Positions 57,239-64,000 of a stretch of 64,000 nt of DNA are shown piece after piece (within the stretch, counting starts at the first letter, position 1; each line of letters begins with the position of its first letter). Both the position numbers and the translations under genes were made by a program. Location: the NCBI RefSeq assembly GCF_905147045.1, contig NC_065901.1:4030001-4094000 (forward strand), in the 5' to 3' direction. The notes under the pieces are model-generated. The model worked only from the letters and a program-made list of their open reading frames with translations, ran no database searches and was not told the DNA's origin. Origin of the DNA: Nymphalis io (Eukaryota; Arthropoda; Insecta; Lepidoptera; Nymphalidae).

Positions 57239-58480
57239 ATTATAAGCGAAGCGAAGCTGAAATATTAGAAACACACGCACACACATAGATTATGCAGGAT
57301 AATTTTATTAGAACAAGTCTTCTGAAGATTTATGCTATAAATACAAGGAAGAATTTTTAACGAATACGTGAAACTAATAATATTTTAATTTATTACAATA
57401 ATTCAGTTTTATACTGTAAAAATATGTTTAACCAAATCATAATAACATATAACTCGCTCATTTGCAATTCTACGACCTTGTAATTAGATACCGTAGGACG
57501 TTAATGAAAAAATAAAATATTAATTTTTGGAAATTTTTGTTTTTGTTATTCCCTTACTCTATTTTATTTTACGGATGCTCTATGACAAACGCGGTAAAGA
57601 AGAAAATTGTATTTTTTTAGTGATTTGATTTCCAGCAAAAACTAACAATCTATTATATTATGCTATCATGATAATATATGAAAACATTTTTTATAAAAAA
57701 TCATACTACATTTTTATCCCTATTTCATTTAATTCATTTTCCTTATAATTATATTATATCTGGGTAAACAAAATATACCAAATAGAGTTACGAGGGCAAA
57801 CCGGATTTAGATTTAATAAGTACATGATTTTATTTAAGCGCTGTCAATAATAATAGGTATGAATAATACACATATACATTTAATTGTAATTTATAATAAT
57901 TAATAATTCTTTAACTTAAAGTAATAAGTACAATATGAGTTAGTTGAAATGGAGTGGAGTTGTCGATTCGATTCACTCCGCAAATTAGTCGTATTTTCAT
58001 CACGATAAGAAGACATAAGAACACAATCATGTGTTGCGGTGCATAGATTCTGTGAACTACACAGCAATTAGAAACAAAGAGATGCCAGTGGAGTAGCTCT
58101 ATTATAGGAAAACAAATTTCTTGGAACCGTTCTTGCACTATGTTGTCTATTACCATAGTGTATTTGATTTTGTCATATATTTCATAAATATTATTGTTAT
58201 GCGATAATTAATAAGTTTTGACATCAATTTTGTGTATTATTTTTTTGTTTTTGTTTTTTATACATGTGACAATTAACTATAACATAAATGGTAACTAGTA
58301 AAGCCTTATTTATAAAGAAATTAAAATATTTGCGACTAACTTTTGAGATGGTTTCTATTAATCATTTAAATTTAACAGTTTTTAAACTTTATTAAATACA
58401 TATTTTATATTAATTCGTAAATAAAGTAAAAGACCGCTGGTTCTTTTCGAATAGACAATTCGAGATTGTTTCAGCACAGC
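57239..58480. other. AT-rich DNA without recognised gene
   Basis: No supported feature. Confidence 0.45.
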
Positions 58481-58575
58481 GGAGCTGTCGGCGAGGTCTG
58501 CTCCGCAATTTAGCGGCCATTTGCATCACAATCGAATGTGATTGCGATGCCGAGCGAAAACTCTACGTTATTGGG
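58481..58575. other. CpG-rich patch with octamer and dyad
   Basis: TCAGCACAGCGGAGCTGTCG, then GCTCCGCAATTTAGCGGCC, the octamer ATTTGCAT (58519-58526) and an inverted repeat GCATCACAATC/GATTGCGATGC (58523-58533 and 58540-58550, one mismatch, 6-bp spacer). It stands out against AT-rich flanks. A regulatory role is a guess. Confidence 0.35.
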
Positions 58576-59106
58576 AATACGCGAGTGACTCGTGCGGTTA
58601 AGATATACGTATATCGTTTCCATCGAGTTTTTACCCAAATGGTATTAAGCGATTAAATATTTTTAACTGTAATAACTAATTTGAGTTAATAAAATGGAAT
58701 AAAGGCTTTTCTTTTACTTATTATCTTTGAAACAAAAAGTGTGTTTTTCAATTAAGACGCCGTAATTTTTTTTAAAGTTTACGTCAGTAAAGTGGGATTT
58801 TCTCGAATGGAGCAGAGAATATTTCTCAATAACATAATTAGGGACCTATATCCTGCAGTCAAATATTTCTGCTTACTACGATCATACAGTAATATAATCT
58901 TTGTTACACGTGTTTGTTATAAGAATTCTCAGCCACATTCAAAAGCTCTTCTAACCACATAAGTAACATATTTACTTTTGCAAAAATTCAAGCATGCTTT
59001 ATCACATCACGGTTCGTTACTGTAATTTTCAAAAGAACCCGCTTATGGTGGGCATCGGGCCAAAATATGATTACGGCGTCGGAAAAGTTGGTACATGTTG
59101 ACCCTT

Positions 59107-59136
59107 AAGCTACCGGTCACGTTTGACCGGTAGCTT
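59107..59136. other. Perfect 13-bp inverted repeat
   Basis: AAGCTACCGGTCA and TGACCGGTAGCTT, loop CGTT. Each arm has six G or C bases in an otherwise AT-rich context. It may be the end of a small transposon or a transcribed hairpin; nothing nearby decides. Confidence 0.85.
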
Positions 59137-60042
59137 TATATTCAAAATATAATTTAAAATTTCTGTTACTTTTTTCTGTCTGTTTTATTAGGCTATGTTA
59201 AATAAAAAAGGTTAAAGCGCGGGAATGTGAACAAATGTGAAAACTGAGGAGTACCTACATCAAATTAAACAAATATATTATACATAGTACGTATTTTATC
59301 AAGTTTTAAGAGGTAACCACTACATATGTAAGGTTTAATGTATATTTCTATAATTATAAATCATGTTATTTCGCATTGATGTTGGAAAAACTGAGCGTGA
59401 TCGAACTTACAAAATATTTTAAGATATTGATATTAGTCTCAATTTCATCTAATTTACAGCTTGATGATACATCTTTAGAGCGCTAACCCTAACTTTTTCT
59501 ATTTCTTTGTTTTCCATCTTTACTTTCTGTAGGATATAAATCCTCATTTTGATTTACACTTCTTCAGTGCATGAAACATGTCCCCAGATTTGGCTGCTCT
59601 AGTTTCATCTATGCTGTAAAAATAAACAAGTTTTTATGTTCTTTTCAAGATTTATTGTTATATAGTTTTGGTGACTTTTGTAAAATGCTTTCAAGTGTTT
59701 GCGAGTTGTATTTGAAATAGAAATTTAATAAAAATTTTTCATTTCAAATTTTATTTTAAATTAAAGTGTGTCTTTATTTTTTGTACCAATAAAAATACAT
59801 ACATTTGATTTAATTTTTAGATATAAATAGGGCTCTGAAAATTCCTGTCAAATAAAAGAGCACGAAGCTTAATCCATTACGTGGTTCCTCTGCGGATTCA
59901 ATAAAATACATATCTCAAATTTGTATTGACATATGCAGATTTTCTCACTTTTTCATTTAATTTTAACATTGGAAATGTAATAATTTGTAAAGTTTTTTTA
60001 ACACTTCGAATAATATGTAAATGCTCGGGTTTTGAACTACTT
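59137..60042. other. AT-rich DNA with a doubtful SINE scrap
   Basis: GAAGCTTAATCCATTACGTG, GTTCCTCTGCGGATTC and ATATGCAGATTTTCTCAC at 59866-59950 weakly follow antisense S1. Otherwise nothing supported. Confidence 0.35.
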
Positions 60043-60130
60043 TTTTATTACGTAGCAGGAAGGTAGACTTGTAAATGGGTCACCTGATGTTGAATACCTC
60101 TACCCATAAATATTGCCACTGAAAGCTTAT
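60043..60130 (-). repeat. Repeat X copy, short and degenerate
   Basis: Plus strand: TACGTAGCAGGAAGGTAGAC, TTGTAAATGGGTCACCTGATG, CTACCCATAAATATTGCCAC, in the order of the repeat X tail. Confidence 0.55.
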
Positions 60131-60554
60131 TCGGTACTTAAACTAATAATACAAATGTCACATGTATACGAGTATATGTCATGTATTTTGTTCACGCTGA
60201 TATAACTAAATTAATAATGTTTTGGCTTTTATGGCTAACCACATTGCTTACCTACACAACGTGTCCGTAATATACAGTACTAAAGTGATTGACATGTTGA
60301 ATTTTAATACATTTTTTATTATAATAAATCTTTATTGAAGGTATAACACAGTGTCAGGAACACTGGAGGACAGAATTGCGACTCAACGCGGAGATATTGC
60401 TAGCATTCTTGCAAACGTTCCATGCGGTTATGAACAGTTGTACAGTAACTATTTGAATTTTTATTTGGCTATACTTAATTTCTTTATGTAAATAATAAGA
60501 ACTAAAGAAAATAAATAGTTAAGTAATACTACCTTGATAGATGAGTGAGCAAAA
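60131..60554. other. AT-rich spacer
   Basis: No supported feature. Confidence 0.45.
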
Positions 60555-60780
60555 AAACAGAAGCCGAAGGTTACGGGTTCTTATTTCGGCAAGCTCAACT
60601 AGGTTATGAACTTAAGCTATGATATAATTCACCTCACAAAATTCTGGAAATGCAGAATTTCATGTGTGGTTGGCGATGATTTTATCTCTAAAAAAAATAC
60701 CATCAAACATTTTCAGTTAAGCAGCGTGACGGAATATGTGCCAAAACTTTTCCTTAATAGAAGGTATTTGTCCACAGTCA
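60555..60780 (+). repeat. Decayed S1 SINE
   Basis: CCGAAGGTTACGGGTTC (head/box B trace), CACAAAATTCTGGAAATGC, then TAAGCAGCGTGACGGAATAT, GTGCCAAAACTTTTCC and GAAGGTATTTG follow the S1 body (AGCAGCGTGGTGGAATAAGC, TCCAAACC and so on). Confidence 0.5.
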
Positions 60781-61084
60781 CCAAAGTATAGAAAGTAAAA
60801 GTAAGAAAATACTGCTCCAAGTAACGCTATAAAAGACTAACTTAAAAATGGTTATACCAATGATTATAAATTGCATGTAACATACTACAGGCGATATGCA
60901 CACAAGTTATTTCAATAGTTATCCACTATCTCTCGTGAATTTTCAAACGTAACAATTAAGCATATAGAGATGGTAAAACTAAGTTGTTAGTGTGAAGTCT
61001 CTCGCATTAATAGCATTGTAATTTCCTTCTATACCTTTAAACTACCTGAAACTTATTCAATAAAGGCAAGTTGTTAAAAATATC
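60781..61084. other. AT-rich spacer
   Basis: No supported feature. Confidence 0.45.
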
Positions 61085-61285
61085 CCGTGCCATCTAAAAT
61101 CTCCCGAGTTTCATATTACAACTGCCGCCGACATAGTTACACGGAAAAATGTCCTGCGATGTCACCTTGGGAAATTTTACAGTCTACAACATATTCTCAC
61201 CTAGCGGGGCGGTGGTATTTCATAGAGCTTCTAGTGCTATGGTGTGAGGCAAAGGCGATCGTGTTAGAGAACTCAAATTGATGAT
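61085..61285 (+). repeat. Possible LINE tail fragment
   Basis: A GC-richer 200 bp (AACTGCCGCCGACATAGTTA, AATGTCCTGCGATGTCACC, TAGCGGGGCGGTGGTATTTC, GAGGCAAAGGCGATCGTG) ends AACTCAAATTGATGATAATT. The TGATGA end and abrupt composition change suggest an RTE-like 3' end. A 64-codon frame over it has no recognised motif. Confidence 0.35.
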
Positions 61286-61784
61286 AATTGCCTCTATATA
61301 TATAATTTAGTCCAAATATAATTTTCTTATTTTTGTTGTTTTTTTATCGATAAATTTAAATATTATGTATTGATATTGACTATACCCGTTTAAATTGGGA
61401 ATACTGTGCGCTTTAAGCTTTACCGATATATATTATTCATATTGATAAGTTGCCTTGGTTGTAACCGCGATCATATCGTATTAATATGTATGAGAATATT
61501 CTCAGTAGTTTTGAAAATGATTTTGTATGATGTTTGAATATTGCAATAAAATGTTTACTAAATATTAGGAACAGTTCATATACAAGTTTATTTTAAATTA
61601 AATTCGTAGAATGATATGTGCTTCTAAATTATAAATCAAATTTAATTTTAAAAAATTAGATGTATATTTTGAACTGAGTTTAATGAAGCTTTAAAATTAC
61701 TAAGGTTTCAGACGGATTATTTGTGGTAAAATAATATTGAATATTATATTTCTGAATTAATTACTACGTACTACCTCGTGAAAG
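61286..61784. other. AT-rich spacer
   Basis: No supported feature. Confidence 0.45.
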
Positions 61785-61935
61785 AGATAGCCTTGTGGTT
61801 AGAACATGTGAATACTAAGCGATGGTTGTGGGTTCAAACCCAGACGAGCACTACTAGATTTCCATGTACTTAATTTGTGTGTGTAATTAAACTGGATGGT
61901 GAAATCATCGTGAGATAATCTGCAAGTGTCGGTAG
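61785..61935 (+). mobile_element. tRNA-derived SINE, family S1, 3' part missing
   Basis: Head GAGATAGCCTTGTGGTTAG, AACATGTGAATACTAAGCG, box B TTGTGGGTTCAAACCCAG, then CCATGTACTTAATTTGTGTG, TGGTGAAATCATCGTGAG and ATAATCTGCAAGTGTC. The similarity stops at about 61935, so the 3' half is deleted. Confidence 0.7.
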
Positions 61936-62900
61936 AAAAAACTGCTGTATTTGTTTTAATTATTAAGATTTATTATTAGCTGTAAAATTACGGCCTCAAC
62001 AACGTTGCCGAGTGAACTTAACACTATAATTTGAGGTAAACAATATTCGCGAATGTAATACAGATCTCTTGATTGAATTGAAATAAACTCGCTTGTCATT
62101 TGTTATTTAGACGCAATCTTCACACGTTCACGCGAGCGGGCGTTTTATACTAGATTCTGATATGCGACCCCCTTGAGACCTTTCGCAAAATAACTTTTAG
62201 TGAAGTATTTTTATTAACCGCTCGCTTTGAGTATCAAATGGTAGATTGAGAGATATTCAACTTTGTAATGCGTGAATTATTCATATTTTTGGTATAAAAG
62301 TTTTATGAAAAGGGAGTGTGTATTTTGAATTTTTAGGTTCGTTCAAATTTTCTACTTTGAGTGTAATGGGCTTTGTGATTACGGAACTTTGAATTGAAGC
62401 GGCTTTTGCTGTCTATTGTACGAAAATGCATAAACAAAACCTACGGTTGTAAAAATAACACCACATTTCACATCTAATTGAAATTTAAAAGCATTTATTC
62501 CATTGGTTTTAACAAACTCTTTTGAATCGACTTTTTACCAGTACATTGTTGTATTTCTGTGATAAACACCAAACATTTTTTTGAAATGTATATATAAAAC
62601 ATACAGAAAGACTCACTTCGAATGTTAAAATTGATAATTAATAAGATAAATCCAAATTATGAACTGGTAAGCAAGCTAAGAAAAAATATTACTGTTCTTT
62701 AAGCGTAAAATATAATAAGCAAAAATAAGCAAAATAAAGTAATAACATAAAATAATCAATATAATTCCAGCTACCATTTAACATTGTACTGCACGTCTAC
62801 ATTTTTTAATTATGTTTATTTTTGTAATATATTAATACTATAATTTTAGACTCCATTATATCTAGACATATATAAAATATTCTGGGACATTATTCACATC
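61936..62900. other. AT-rich DNA without recognised gene
   Basis: No supported feature. CACGCGAGCGGGCG at about 62132 is an isolated CpG spot. Confidence 0.45.
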
Positions 62901-64000
62901 AACAATTTCTGCCAACCTTCGCTGCCACCGCTCAGAAATCCGGACGGATCGCTAGCTCACAGTCCGCAAGAGCAAGCTGATCTCCTGGCTAAACTCTTTG
63001 CCGACAATTCCGTCATCGATGATTGTAGTGCACTGCCACCTACAATACCTGCATGTGGCCATACGATGCCTGACATTAAAATCAGGCAACGTGATGTGCG
63101 TGCGGAGCTGCAATCACTTGATGTACGGAAAGCTAGCGGTCCCGATGGAATACCAGCCATAGTGCTGAAGAAGTGCGCAGCGGAGCTGTCTCCTGTGTTA
63201 ACGCGCCTGTTCCAACTTTCCCTCTCTTCGGGAAGTGTGCCGGAGGCTTGGAGAAGAGCTAATGTGCAAGCGGTTCCCAAAAAAGGGGATCGGTCTGACC
63301 CGGCAAATTATCGACCAATAGCTATCACCTCAATACTTTGTAAGGTGATGGAACGGATTCTAAACAACAAACTGATCCATTACCTAGAAGATCACTGTCT
63401 GATTAATGATCGTCAGTATGGGTTTCGACCAAAACGGTCCACAGGTGATCTTCTAGCGTACGTAACGCACCTCTGGGGTAAAGCTATCGACAAGCATGGA
63501 GAATCGTTGGCTGTCAGCCTCGATATCTCCAAGGCTTTCGACAGGGTCTGGCACAGAAGTCTTCTCTCCAAGCTACCGGCATATGGTCTGCCTGCTCAGC
63601 TATGCACCTGGATTGCCAGCTTCCTACACAAGCGTAGCCTTCGTGTTTTAGTAGATGGTTGCGCTTCACAATTCTATGTAGTGAATGCTGGGGTCCCCCA
63701 GGGATCTGTGCTATCTCCCACACTCTTTCTTTTGCATATCAATGATATGCTCTCCCTTGGGAACATACATTGCTATGCAGATGATAGTACAGTGCATGGT
63801 GGATACCACGGACGCGCAGTGGCTGGGCGGACGGAAACTGAGGAGAGGCGGGAGAATCTTGTCATTGAACTCGATAGGACGTTAGAGCTCATCGCCAAAT
63901 GGGGCTCTGATAATCTTGTTGAGTTTAATGCCAAGAAAACACAGGTATGCGCTCTCACGGCGAAAAAGTCAACATTTTCCCCTCTTCCCTCCCTCTGTGG
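62901..64000 (+). mobile_element. LINE family A copy 3, 5' truncated, running off the window
   Basis: Similarity to copy 1 begins abruptly at AACAATTTCTGCCAACC (matching about 1048) and continues to the last base with few differences by eye. The junction with AT-rich DNA marks 5' truncation within the coding region upstream of the reverse transcriptase. The 3' end lies outside. Confidence 0.92.
62901..64000 (+). CDS. LINE family A reverse transcriptase (5' truncated, 3' open)
   Basis: An uninterrupted frame of 366 codons beginning NNFCQPSLPPLRNPDG, with the same motifs as copy 1: GPDGIPAIVLKKC, NYRPIAITS, FRPKRST, motif A LDISKAFD, motif B AGVPQGSVLSPTLF and catalytic CYADDST. Differences are mostly conservative (SVPEAWRR for CVPGAWRR, TWIASF for TWIPSF, VNAGVP for MNAGVP). 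No endonuclease and no start codon of its own, so it could not be translated as the native protein. The absence of stops indicates recent insertion. Confidence 0.9.

Noticed and set aside
59107..59136. Intrinsic transcription terminator
   Set aside because: Hairpin is good but the context is eukaryotic and no U-run follows.

Overview
The window looks like an AT-rich, gene-poor stretch of an insect genome, most likely a butterfly or moth. The basis is repeat content: poly(A)-tailed and tRNA-derived SINE types, dispersed R1-clade LINEs, RTE LINEs with TGA- or GAA-type tails, a mariner, and a very common dispersed repeat (here 'repeat X') that I know from butterfly genomes. I recognise no host protein-coding gene, no genuine tRNA or rRNA gene and no CRISPR array. 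Every long open frame that can be explained belongs to a transposable element. The remaining sequence could be intergenic or intronic.

Layout. 1-2.7 kb: a LINE ('family A', CR1/Jockey group) with an open endonuclease-reverse transcriptase frame that enters from outside the window. 4.3-8.9 kb: tRNA-derived SINEs, one repeat X copy and an antisense RTE tail. 10.1-13.9 kb: a nested cluster made of a mariner remnant carrying a 5'-truncated family A LINE, next to a LINE tail ('family B') that is split by a 5'-truncated R1-clade LINE with a 16-bp target-site duplication. 14-27 kb: mostly unassigned AT-rich DNA with a family B tail, a 36-bp palindrome and simple repeats. 27.3 kb: a 338-bp non-autonomous DNA transposon with perfect 31-bp terminal inverted repeats. 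28.7-36.5 kb: an R1-like 3' end, SINEs and repeat X copies. 37.15-41.04 kb: a decayed Ty3/Gypsy-like LTR element containing an RTE fragment and a tandem array that is itself interrupted by a 75-bp family A tail. 41.4-52.3 kb: many SINE and repeat X copies. 53.2-57.2 kb: an R1-clade LINE end with a 13-bp target-site duplication, then a nearly complete but broken RTE LINE. 62.9-64 kb: a third family A LINE, open to the window edge and in the same orientation as the first.

Functionally this is a record of retrotransposition. Family A looks recently active, because two near-identical open copies bracket the window and a 75-bp tail has an intact duplication. Family A, family B and repeat X share a 3'-terminal motif around ACTTACCATCAGGTG, which in family A closes a hairpin. 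That is what would be expected if repeat X uses a LINE's reverse transcriptase, and it is the most testable idea here. I found no convincing new cellular system. The remaining curiosities are small: CpG-rich islands with dyads, perfect hairpins and a Gln/Ser-rich micro-ORF.
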